Source of the DNA: Mesostigma viride
Lineage: Eukaryota > Streptophyta > Mesostigmatophyceae > Mesostigmatales > Mesostigmataceae
Length of the DNA: 64,000 nucleotides
Assembly (NCBI GenBank): GCA_009746045.1
Contig: RPFO01000579.1
Location: forward strand, 914,660 to 978,659
Direction of reading: 5' to 3'
This document shows, piece by piece, positions 31,298-41,174 of this stretch; the first letter of the stretch is position 1; the number at the start of each line of letters is the position of its first letter. Under the pieces are notes generated by a model. The model was not told the origin of the DNA. It saw only the letters and a program-made list of their open reading frames with translations, and made no database searches. A program made the position numbers and the translations under genes.

Positions 31298-31607
31298 ACT
31301 ATCTACTCCACACTAAGCTATGTACTCGAGTCATGACGCGGTGAGACACCCCCGTATTACATAGGAAGGAGTGACTATGTACTCCACACTATGTACTCCA
31401 AGAGTACATAGGGTGGCACACTATGTACTCCAAGAGTACATAGTCCGGAGTACATATGATCCGGGATTTCCGAATAGGGGACTGCCGACGCGGTGAGACA
31501 CGCCCGTATTACATAGGAAGGAGTGACTATTTACTCCACACTATGTACTCCAAGAGTACATAGGGTGGCACACTATGTACTCCAAGAGTACATAGTTTTT
31601 CCAATGC
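31298..31607. repeat. Palindrome-rich array, right (inverted) copy
   Basis: The same repeat family as 7559-8381 in opposite orientation: GTACTCCAAGAGTACATAG hairpins, a GATCCGGGATTTCCGAATAG spacer and GCGGTGAGACACGCCCGTAT. It ends in TCCAATGC, the reverse complement of the GCATTGGA at the outer edge of the left array. It could be the opposite terminal or subterminal repeat of one large transposon. Confidence 0.85.
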
Positions 31608-31832
31608 AGCAGCACTCCGCTATGTACTCGACTCATGACGACTGCCCGAAGCAGCTCCTCTGCGAGTGAGCCACGTAGACCGGGGCCGACGCGTCGCCTT
31701 GATTTTTGAATTTCCGAACGCGCCAGACCATACCGCTGCGTTACATTTTGCACGAGCGCACGCTTGAAAGCCTCACCAGTGCCCAGAACGCAGCACCAGT
31801 GCCCAGAACGCAGCAAAGCAGCGGAAGTGAAT

Positions 31833-33378
31833 ATGGGAAAGCGCCGGACTGACATGGCGGCACCAAAGGGTGCAGCCACAACAAAGGGCATGGTCTCGGC
31901 ACGCGAGGCCACAGCGAGAAAGAAGGCCAGGCGGGCCGACGTGGAAAAAAACGACCACTGGGGGAAGCAGGAGGCGGAGAACCTGGACTCGGAGGAGGAC
32001 TTACAAACCTCCGACGACGAGGACGACCAGGACTCGTGACGACTATGACGACGATGAGTTGGACACCACGCCTCAGAAGGGTAGGCAGGACAAGGGCTCG
32101 GGCAGCAAGGGGAAGACTAGGAAAGCTGAGGCAGGCAGCGGGGGCGCTACTCATAGCAGGCTGGACCCTAGCGGGACAGCCGCGGACGTCCGCCAACTCA
32201 AGAGCGACATGGCGAAGCAGAAAGAAATGACCGACAAGATGTATGAGATGCTTCAACAGTTACTGGACCAGGGTCGGCAGCCCCGGTCGCAGGAGGCCAC
32301 GCCCACGCAGCCGACCCGGCTTTCCAGTGCCTCAGGTCCTGAGGGGAGCCCGGCGAGCGACGCTCGCGGCTCGATCGACGCTGGCTTCGTTCCAGTCTTC
32401 GAATGGGTAAACCCCTCTGCTGTATTAGGGGAACCCTTTAAAGTGCATCATTCCGTATGGTTCTCCTTGGAGTTGTTTGGGGTGGTTATGATCTACGAAA
32501 TGCAAATGCAATCAACAGTACTTGTCACGTGTGTCGTTGCAATTCTGGTTGTGTGTTTTGTTTGGGTCTCGCAGTGGAAAAAGAAGGAGATCCAGGCTGC
32601 GTTTGACGACATGGATGGCCACTTTCTCACCCCTGAGGCCATGGACCAGGAGGATGACGGGGGGCTGTGGAAGAAGTATGTTGCCATCGTGGCGGACGTG
32701 GCCATCCAGAACAATTACATGCCAGCGGGCAGGAGGGAGGCCGCCGCCAAGCACGCAGCATCGGCAATGCGATGCCACCTGACATCAACCAGGTCCAATG
32801 CCAAGAAGCAGATTCGAAAGATGACGCTAGACAACAAGAAGTACGTTGAGGCGGCGGCAGCGCCAGCCGGCGACATCCGCTCCAAGGGGCGTAAACGCCT
32901 GGTGTATGACGTAAGTGTATGACTTATGGGGTCACTTTAATGCTCAACTAGGTTTAATGGGTGGTGGCCTGTCGAGGAACGTGTGGTCTAAAAACGATAT
33001 GGTAAAGCCTTGCTGTTCTTCCTTGTGCCCTTTGCAACATCATGCATTATATATCCATGATGTCGTATGCATTACATTCTACACTTGCTCACTGTCATGT
33101 ATGTGTGTACGCTTGCAATTGGACTTGCTCGTGGTGTCAATGCGCAGTTCCTCCTTCGCAAGTTCAAGCACTGGAACGTGGACACGATGAAGCAGCGAAA
33201 GGTCCTGATTGACCATGTCGGCCTTGTGGTAGACTCCGTGTGGGAAGCTGAGGCTGACATGAGGGCCAAATCAGCTAGCGGCCTCGTGGCGAGGAAGTTT
33301 CTGACCACCGCTGACGCAGCCAAGTTCGATGCAGACCTGGACGACCTCATTGAGGAGGAAGCACTGGACGAGTGCTGA
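31833..33378 (+). CDS. Unknown intron-containing gene
   Basis: ATG 31833 (MGKRRTDMAAPKG). Exon 1 is Lys-rich, then Asp/Glu-rich, with a one-base frame change near 32035, and continues through a likely coiled coil (QLKSDMAKQKEMTDKMYEML). A donor at 32407 (TGG then GTAAAC) and acceptor ending at 32574 bound a 168-nt intron without stops. Exon 2 is 32575-32910 (WKKKEIQAAFDDMDGHF, KKYVAIVADVAIQ). A consensus donor GTAAGT at 32911 and an acceptor ending at 33147 join it in phase 0 to exon 3, 33148-33378 (FLLRKFKHWNVDTM), which ends in an acidic tail. An AATAAA lies at 33656. I recognise no family. Confidence 0.55.
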
Positions 33379-33735
33379 TAAATGGCATTAGCGGAAGACA
33401 ATAATGACTATCCACAACTTGTGCACGGTATACAATGGCATCAGGCCATGCCTTGGCTGGACCCCAAGTCCAGACTTACCACCAGCTGGTAATGTTACGC
33501 TAGGTGGAACCTTGTATTATGGCAGGACCTTGAAGACATTGATGATGATACTGCCTTTGAATACTCTGTGTTTTTCTGATGTGAGCCAATGATGCTATGT
33601 GTTTTATCATGGTGGGCCGCACCTTGTCTTTTACACTTACACTTATGGTTCTCTGAATAAATTATTTTAATATCATATGTATGTGCATAATAAATTGTTA
33701 GAGACTGTCTACATCAAATCCTGCATTTTGAGATC
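33379..33735 (+). other. 3' untranslated region and flank of the unknown gene
   Basis: No ORF of note. AATAAA at 33656-33661 in an AT-rich setting is a plausible polyadenylation signal for the gene ending at 33378. Confidence 0.45.
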
Positions 33736-34470
33736 CATACCCAAGACGGTAACTAGTTATGGGTTTGGTTACTGGGCCATAACCATGGCAGTAACCAGGC
33801 CTGTTTACGGGGCAATAACTAGTAGTGGTTACTGGCCTGGTTACGGGCCAGTAACCAGGCCCGTAACCTGCCCCAGTACATAATACCGGACCAGTAACCA
33901 TGGCAATAACCAGGACCGTTTACGGCGCCGTAACTAGTAATGGTTACTGGCCAGGTTACGGGCCCGTAACCAGGACAGTAGCCATACCCGAGACTGGCCC
34001 GTAACCTATGCTGATGCCAAATACCGGACCCGTAACCATGCCAGTAACCATGCCCGTTTACGGGTCAGTTACTTGTACAGGTTACGGGCCAGTTACCGGT
34101 CCCGTAACCAGGCCAGTAACCCATCCCGGTTATCAGAACTGGTCCCGTAACCATGCCGGTAACCCATCCCGGTTTTCAGAACTGGTCCCGTAACCATGTC
34201 AGTTTACCGCCCGGTAACTTCTACTTGGGCCGTAACCATGCCCGTAACCCAGTAAGGTTACGGGCATGGTTACGGCTCCGGTAAAAGTTACCGCCTAGTA
34301 AACGTTCCGGTAACTATTACCGCCCGGTAACCATTACCGGCCGGTATTTAGTCTGTCGCGTTTAAGGTTACGGGCCGGTAACCTGGCCGGTAACCTTAAA
34401 CGTACATGGTTACCGGCCGGTAACCGCCCCGGTAACCTCAACCGGGGCGTTTACGCCCCGTAAAATTAAC
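33736..34470. repeat. GTTACC/GGTAAC-rich tract
   Basis: About 735 bp in which GGTAAC or GTTACC-type words recur every 10-20 bp on both strands, with variable spacers (CATGCC, AGGCC, GGGCC, CCGG). There is no fixed period, so it is not an ordinary tandem repeat. Near the right end the words become self-complementary (CCGGTAAC next to GTTACCGG). It directly abuts the truncated gag of gypsy-2, whose 5' end is missing. Confidence 0.75.
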
Positions 34471-35298
34471 TCCTAGTGCACCCCGTACCGCGAGTTCCTG
34501 TCCAAGTTTGAGTCCAGTGCCGCCTACCTGACAGACATGACCTGGTACGAGTACAAGATCAGGTTCATCGAGGCACTCAGTCCCGAGCTGCAGGACGAGG
34601 TACTGAAGCACTACGCCGAGGTTCCTTGGGAGGAGTGGGACATCTTGAATATCCAGAGATATCTTCTGCAGGTGGCCGACGTGGTGACTCGCGGGCGCGC
34701 ACCCTCAGTGCGCCGTTTCTTCAGGCCAGCGCCCCCGCGACGGGTGAATCAGATGTACTCCACTGAGTTCGCCGGCGAGGAGGAGGACGAGTACCTCGAC
34801 GACCCTGATGATGGCTACACTGACCAGGGTGTCAACGCGATCGACGCTAGCAAGGCGCGGTGCTTCATGTGCAGTGAGGTGGGACACCTCAAGCGCGACT
34901 GCCCCAAGCTCCGGGGCAAGCACGCCAGTCGTGGTGCAGGGGATATGGAACCCAGCGCTCGCTTCTCCGGTCCAGCCTTCGGCAGCCGCCCCGACTCCTC
35001 CGGTCCCCGGGACCGACCCCGCAACGCGGGTGAGCGTGCGGCTCGCCTGCAGCATGCCAGACAGGTCCCGACTCAGTACCAGCAGCCGCGACCACCCGCG
35101 ACCAGCTCTACCAAGGGTGTGTTGCGCGCGGTCAACGAGATTGAGGTGCGGCGACAGTCCTCCTCTTCCGGCCAGACGCACGCCGTGGCTGGCTACGAGT
35201 ATGACGACGAGGAGGAGGCTGACGAAGAGGAGGAGGGGGGGGAAGAGGGCGGGCGGTCGGGCGAGGCGGCCTCCCGTCCCACCGCTCCTCGGGAGTAG
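34471..35298 (+). pseudogene. gag: Gypsy-2 gag, N-terminally truncated
   Basis: The frame is open from about 34476 (YREFLSKFESSAAYL) without its own start. It holds the C-terminal capsid part (MTWYEYKIRFIEALSPEL) and a zinc knuckle CFMCSEVGHLKRDC, then a low-complexity tail rich in Asp/Glu and Ser. The stop at 35296-35298 is followed at once by the protease frame, so pol expression would need a shift. Confidence 0.8.
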
Positions 35299-35303
35299 TA
35301 GCC

Positions 35304-35820
35304 TTGCCCGTGGGCTTGGGCCCCGGGGTAGGGGATAGGGTAGAAAAATCAGAGGGTAGTCCAGACGCGGAGTCAACTAGAGTAGAGGTAGACGTCAACA
35401 ACGTGGCCTCAGACGCATCCACTCCACCGGCGGCGCGTGCATCTCAAGGAGGCTCGCGACATTTGTTTCTTTTCAGTGGAGGGTTACTGGTTCCTCCCAC
35501 CGTCCTTGATCCGTATTTGAAGGAGAAAACGGTCATGGACGTGAAGTTTCTGGTCGACACCGGTGCCTCCACGTCCTTCATCAACGAGGCCCTGGTGCGC
35601 CGGCTGGGCCTGGTACCACGACCACACACCACGGCAGTGTACGTCACCTACTCGGACGGCCGGCGACACCAATCGCCGGGCCTATCAGACATCAAGGGTG
35701 TGCTGCAGGGCACGCCGGTGGACCTGGTGGCGACTAGTGCGCCGCTGGGCGCTGCCGACATCATCATTGGAGTGGACTGGTTGGACAAGCAGGATGTGGA
35801 CATCAGTGTGCGCCGACGGG
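35304..35820 (+). pseudogene. pol: Gypsy-2 protease, interrupted
   Basis: The retropepsin core LVDTGASTSFINEALVRRL and IIIGVDWL match gypsy-1 closely. The frame is cut after DISVRRR by the TIR element at 35823 and the homologous sequence (WFPDG) resumes at about 41180. The two sides join with a one-base phase difference, so a small indel exists besides the insertion. Confidence 0.8.
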
Positions 35821-36839
35821 TACAGTACCAACCCGCGGTAACGCAACTAGTTACGCAACTAATCAAAAAAAATTAAATGACGTATTTATATGAAGGAAGT
35901 GTAGGGCTACCCAACGCCACCTTCCGTTGCGTAAAAGCTTATGTCTACAGAAAGATACGGGGTCAGGAAGAATCGCCATAGCCAGTTCCGCAAAAGGCAC
36001 TCACCGATTTTGCGGTTCCGCAACGAGGGAGAAACGCAACAAACATGGGGTACCCTCGATGTAGGGGCCAATAATGAACTGACGCGTTGCGGTTAAAAAG
36101 GATGCGGCGGAAGTCAGAAGTCTGAAATTGATCGATCCTCAGTTGTTACGTCTGGCTTCCTCGTATTTACGAAAGGTGCGTAAGGGCTGCCACCGGTACG
36201 TACAGTACGTAGTACCAGGTCCGCCATGGCATATCGACGTGTTAAAATTTGGCATACACGCCAAAATTAATTTTGCCCGACAGGCTCATGAAATATAATG
36301 TGTTCGCTTGGACTGTTTATATGTACTGAAAGCATAGCATCATTGACGATGGCTTGTGCGAAATCCTCACATTAATATGTAAAGTACTAATCGTGGATCG
36401 GACGTGCATAACGTGCATGTACCAAAAAATTTGTGGGCGCGGTGTACGTATTTTTCACACTTGATCATCGTGAACCGGCGTGTACCCTCGTCCGGCGCAC
36501 GCATTACATACTACATACACGTGTACGTACGACAGGACAACAGCTATCTATCAATGATGATAGATAGCTGTTTGTCCTGTCGGTCATTGATAGATAGCTG
36601 TTGTCCTGTCGGAGATAGTACAACAATTACAATACATTATCACTTGATCTTAGCTTGCAATTTATAAACATTAAATCATCATTTTTAAAAGGAACAAATA
36701 TAATTGATCATCCACAAGTCCGCCTGTAAGTGGGTGCACACGGGTGTACACTACGGGTGTACACAGGTGTACACGCCGGGTGTATTATGTAGTAGAAACA
36801 GCCCGGTACATGCTCTACTACCAGTCTGCCACACGCTAA

Positions 36840-37060
36840 GTGTCGTTGGTATGTAGCTAGTGGCGTGACCCACAACGTCGTTGTGGGTCACGCTCCACTT
36901 CGGTCTACTGCCACACGCCGTGTCGGCGCTTGGTATCTACATCTATGTGGTGGCGTGACCCACAACGTCGTTGTGGGTCACGCTCCACTTCGGTCTATGT
37001 ACTGCCATGCCACACGCTAAGTGTCGGCGCTTGGTATGTAAGCTTACTGTATTTAGTCAT
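36840..37060. repeat. Duplicated block with central palindrome
   Basis: A direct duplication of about 90 bp. Each copy contains the perfect palindrome GTGACCCACAACG/CGTTGTGGGTCAC (about 36866-36892 and 36955-36981) and CACACGC..GTGTCG flanks. Confidence 0.75.
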
Positions 37061-37149
37061 TTTAGTGGCGTGATCCACAACGAAGCCGATACATGTGTAC
37101 CCTCATCTGACACTTATGTACTAATACCGTCTCTGACACATATGTAAGT

Positions 37150-37590
37150 ACTAATAATGCCGTCTCCCAAGGTACGCAATCTACCGACTTGCGTGCTCAA
37201 GGGGCCGGTTTTCCCCCGGGTGCGCACTTCTCAGAATCGCACGACCACACCGCGCGCAACCTGGAGTGTGCGTTTGAAAGAAAACAATGCCATTTCCAAA
37301 GGTGTAGGTACGCAATCTATCGACTTTACTAGGGAGTGCGTAACTAGGGAGTGCGCAAGGGGCCGGTTTCCCCCCGGGTGCGCACTTCTCAGAATCGCAC
37401 AACCACACCGCGCGCAACCTGGAGTGTGCGTTTGAAAGAAAACAATGCCATTTCCAAAGGTGTAGGTACGCAATCTATCGACTTTACTAGGGAGTGCGTA
37501 ACTAGGGAGTGCGCAAGGGGCCGGTTTCCCCCCGGGTGCGCACTTCTCAGAATCGCACGACCACACCGTGCAACCTGAAGTGCGTGAATT
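37150..37590. repeat. 158-bp tandem repeat, almost three copies
   Basis: The landmark TGCGCACTTC recurs at 37221, 37379 and 37537, a constant 158-bp period. Copies are nearly identical, with the first and last partial. Confidence 0.9.
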
Positions 37591-38449
37591 GGCACCGTGC
37601 GCGTTTCGGAAATGCACGACTTAGCCATGGCGGCTTTGCACCCGTGCTTGCAATTTACTGTACGTTTGCGGACGAATTTCCCGGCCAAACTCAGGAAATA
37701 GAGCTTATACGTCCCAAATATGATTCGGATCAATTTTTAGCTCGCGGGGATGCGATTTACCACGTGCCGTCAGTGTTCTTGCTGGGAAAAACTGCGATCA
37801 GGCAGGTTCGACGGAATTGATTACTACAAGTGCTTTACGGCGCAACCCGGCGGGTGTCTAGGTTTATTTAATTACTTGTTATCATGCATCGTCGTTGAAT
37901 ATAGGCAGCGGCAGTAAAGATTTGACGATTTTGACCACTCTGTCACATCACAGCTTGTGTGCCGCAAAGTGCCGCTTTTGCGGGCACTGCCTGGGCCAAG
38001 GTAACGTTAGCCATGCAAGGTATGGCTGGTTTATCGTTCCCCCATGGTTTCCTGACGTTTGTAAATGAATTTAATCTTGTGAGGCGTTGTCACTTTTCAG
38101 CCTTGATGATCTTTCTCGACCGTTGCCTGGCCCTCTCTAAAGCCCTCTTTTTTTACCATGCAAATGCCACACCATGGTGTGGTAGTGCATGTTTCTAACG
38201 CTAAATGCGTTGAATAACATTCATAGATGTAATTTATTCTTTTGCTACGTTCATATTGCGTGATTGTTTGGCCATGGGCTGCTTCAAGGGTGCTTTCAAG
38301 CTTATACGGGTGATAGAAAATCTTGGTGACAAACCATGGGCATAATGTGCCAGTCAGTATGCTGGCCATGTCATGTCAAAATAAACAGTTTAGCCAGGAG
38401 GAGGAGGATTATAAGATGCTGAGCTGGGCTTACAACTGTTTAGGGTTTA

Positions 38450-38640
38450 GGGTTGTGATGGTTGGATGGTTGGGGGCTGCAGCTAGCGTGCGTGGATAAA
38501 TAGTGGTTGGATGGTGAGGATTTGCTGCCATGTGTGCATGGATGGTGGTGGGATGGTGGGGGGTTGCAGCCATGCATGCGTGGATGGTGGTGGGATGGTG
38601 GGGGGGTGCAGCCATGCGTGCATGGATGGTGGTTGCACCT
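38450..38640. repeat. GGATGGT minisatellite, left mirror
   Basis: Units of about 45 bp with GGTTGGATGGT and GCAGCCATGCGTGCATGG. The right block at 39230-40010 carries the reverse complement of the same unit. Two TTTAGGG-like copies precede it at about 38440. Confidence 0.85.
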
Positions 38641-38699
38641 GCCCATTGTTCATGATCCAGGAAATTTACGGCTAGACTATGCGAAGTTGAATTGAATTA

Positions 38700-39148
38700 T
38701 TTAAATTGAATAGAATTGAATTGAACTGAACTGACTTGAATTGAATTGAATTGAATTGAATTGAATTGAATTGAATTGAATTGAATTGAATTGAATTGAA
38801 TTGAATTGAATTGAATTGAATTGAATTGAATTGAATTGAATTGAATTGAATTGAATTGAATTGAATTGAATTGAATTGAATTGAATTGAATTGAATTGAA
38901 TTGAATTGAATTGAATTGAATTGAATTGAATTGAATTGAATTGAATTGAATTGAATTGAATTGAATTGAATTGAATTGAATTGAATTGAATTGAATTGAA
39001 TTGAATTGAATTGAATTGAATTGAATTGAATTGAATTGATTGAATTGAATTGTCAATTGAATTGTCAATTGAGTTGTCAATTGAATTGTCAATTGAATTG
39101 TCAATTGAATTGTCAATTGAATTGTCAATTGTCAATTGTCAATTGAAC
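38700..39148. repeat. (TTGAA)n microsatellite
   Basis: A pentanucleotide array, pure from about 38740 to 39040, then degenerating into TCAATTGAATTG units. It lies between the two mirrored minisatellite blocks. Confidence 0.95.
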
Positions 39149-39229
39149 TAAATTTCGTCTCATTTAATCAGTAAGCTTACTTTAATCCATTAATTATAAT
39201 CCATGACTTAGAAGTATCAAGAAGTCCCT

Positions 39230-40010
39230 ACATCCCCACCATCAAGGACTCCCTACACCCCCATCATCCAACTACCATCCACGCACGCATGGCTGCAACC
39301 CCCCACTATCAAACCATCATCCACGCACACATGGCTGCAGCCCACCACCATCAAACAACCATTAATGCATGCATGGCAGCAAAACCTCACCATCCAACCA
39401 CCATCCACGCATGCATGGCTGCACCCCCCACCATCCAACCACCATCCACGCACACATGGCTGCAACCCCCCATCTTCCAACCACCATCCACGCACACATG
39501 GCTGCAACCCCCCACCATCAAACCACCATCGGCACGCATGCATGGCAGCAAAACCTCACCATCCAACCACCATCCACGCATGCATGGCTGAACCCCCACA
39601 ATCCAACCACCATCCACGCACAACACATGGCTGCAACCCCCCACCATCCAACCATCATCCACGCACACATGGCTGCAGCCCACCACCATCAAACAACCAT
39701 TAGTGCATGCATGGCAGCAAAACCTCACCATCCAACCACCATCCACGCATGCATGGCTGAACCCCCCACAATCCAACCACCATCCACGCACAACACATGG
39801 CTGCAACCCCCCACCATCCAACCATCATCCACGCACACATGGCTGCAGCCCACCACCATCAAACAACCATTAGTGCATGCATGGCAGCAATCCCTCGCCA
39901 TCCAACCACCATCCACACACGCATTGCTGCAGCCCCCCACCATTCAAGCACCATCCACGCACATACGCCATCACCTCCTACAGTAATGTCCAACCACCAT
40001 CCACAAAGCA
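39230..40010. repeat. CCACCATCCACGCA minisatellite, right mirror
   Basis: About 16 units of roughly 45 bp (ACCATCCACGCA, CATGGCTGCA, CCCCCACCATC), with a 160-bp higher-order repeat near 39540-39890. It is inverted relative to 38450-38640. Confidence 0.9.
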
Positions 40011-41134
40011 CGGGGCTTATGGATTACAAGGCATTCAGCACGCCTGAATGCATGTAAGGCATGGACCACAAAATTTGCAGATGGCATGCTGAGAAAAGTA
40101 AAATCTGATTAAAATGTAGCAATGCCGTTAATAACAGCAATAACGCCTAGAAACTGACCAGTCTTTTGCACGCTTCTTGGAACAAGGACGCCGCCACCAG
40201 GCAGGTCAGGTCGGTTTCCTGACTACGCAATATAGACTCTCTAATACAAACTTTAAAAAATAAATGAAGCACGTGCAGCAAAATCAATGTCTTCCTGGCC
40301 AGTTCTCGACAATCTTACAAGCACGCCACCGGAAACGTTAGTCAAAATAGCAAAAGCTGCGGGAAATTTGGCGAGGAAACAAAACGGCGAACAAAACGGT
40401 AAGAACATCCCGGAGATGACGCTAAAACCAAGCCATAACGGACTGTTCAAGCGCAAACAGATTGGTAGATGAGGTGCAGAAAAAGAGCCTTCCGCAGCAG
40501 GCCTGATTACCTGCCTGGCACGCGAGGAAAGCGAGTTAACCATGGCAGGCTGGAATGCGCTTCGCGCAGGCCTGCTTACTTTACCTCCGAAGGAAACCGG
40601 AAATGGCCACAAATCAAAGCTAATTCGCTTGATTCCTATTTCCTCACTTTAAACCCCTCCCTTCTGCGTCGTTCAATACCAGGAATCTTGGCTATCACTC
40701 TGGCAAGAAGCCAATCTAATATATTCATCGCGGCCAGATTTGCGAATCAGACCCCCTCGCAACCGTGGGTTAAAGAAGGGCAGCGGTCTTTCATACCTAA
40801 TGCATATTTCGTCAACAAAACATCTTTTGGAGTATCTTTCATACAGCATCGATCTCCATAACTTTTTTGCATTTCGGCCGACAAATTAGGCAAGTTTTCA
40901 TGGAACGCGCACCGCCATGGCCACCTTCGCACGTATACACTACACAGCCAGGCCCCTTTTACGTTCTGTACTTCTGTAGGTACATTACGTGTTGGGCCGG
41001 TGGTCAGCTCGTAACAAGTCAGTCAGTCTGTCTCGTGCGGAACTTCAAGTACGAAATTCGCCACCACTTTGGGCCGTATCGGTCCTTGGTAGTTACGCAA
41101 CAAACATTCGATCGGTCGCCGTGGAAAGTACCAT
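40011..41134. other. Interior of the TIR element, no gene recognised
   Basis: Only short ORFs without motifs. Near the right end, CGCAAC/GTTGCG words recur subterminally, as they do near the left end. Confidence 0.4.
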
Positions 41135-41174
41135 TGTTGCGTAACTAGTTGCGTTACCGCGGGTTGGTACTGTA

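Larger units (their letters stand above)
35823..41172. mobile_element. 5.35-kb TIR element with TA duplication, no transposase seen
   Basis: The ends are perfect 37-bp inverted repeats starting CAGTACCAACCCGCGG, flanked by TA on both sides (35821-35822, 41173-41174). CAGT ends with TA targets fit the Tc1/mariner/pogo group. The interior has no convincing gene. It carries palindromic 90-bp duplications (36850-37050), a 158-bp tandem repeat, a (TTGAA)n array and mirrored minisatellites. It is inserted in the gypsy-2 protease, so it arrived after gypsy-2. Confidence 0.85.

Noticed and set aside
37150-37590. Regular repeat considered as a CRISPR array
   Set aside because: The 158-bp copies are contiguous with no unique spacers, and the sequence is eukaryotic TE DNA. 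The same applies to the 153-bp array at 7559-8381.
38697-39135. 143-codon ORFs reading Phe-Asn-Ser-Ile-Gln repeats
   Set aside because: Translation of the (TTGAA)n microsatellite.
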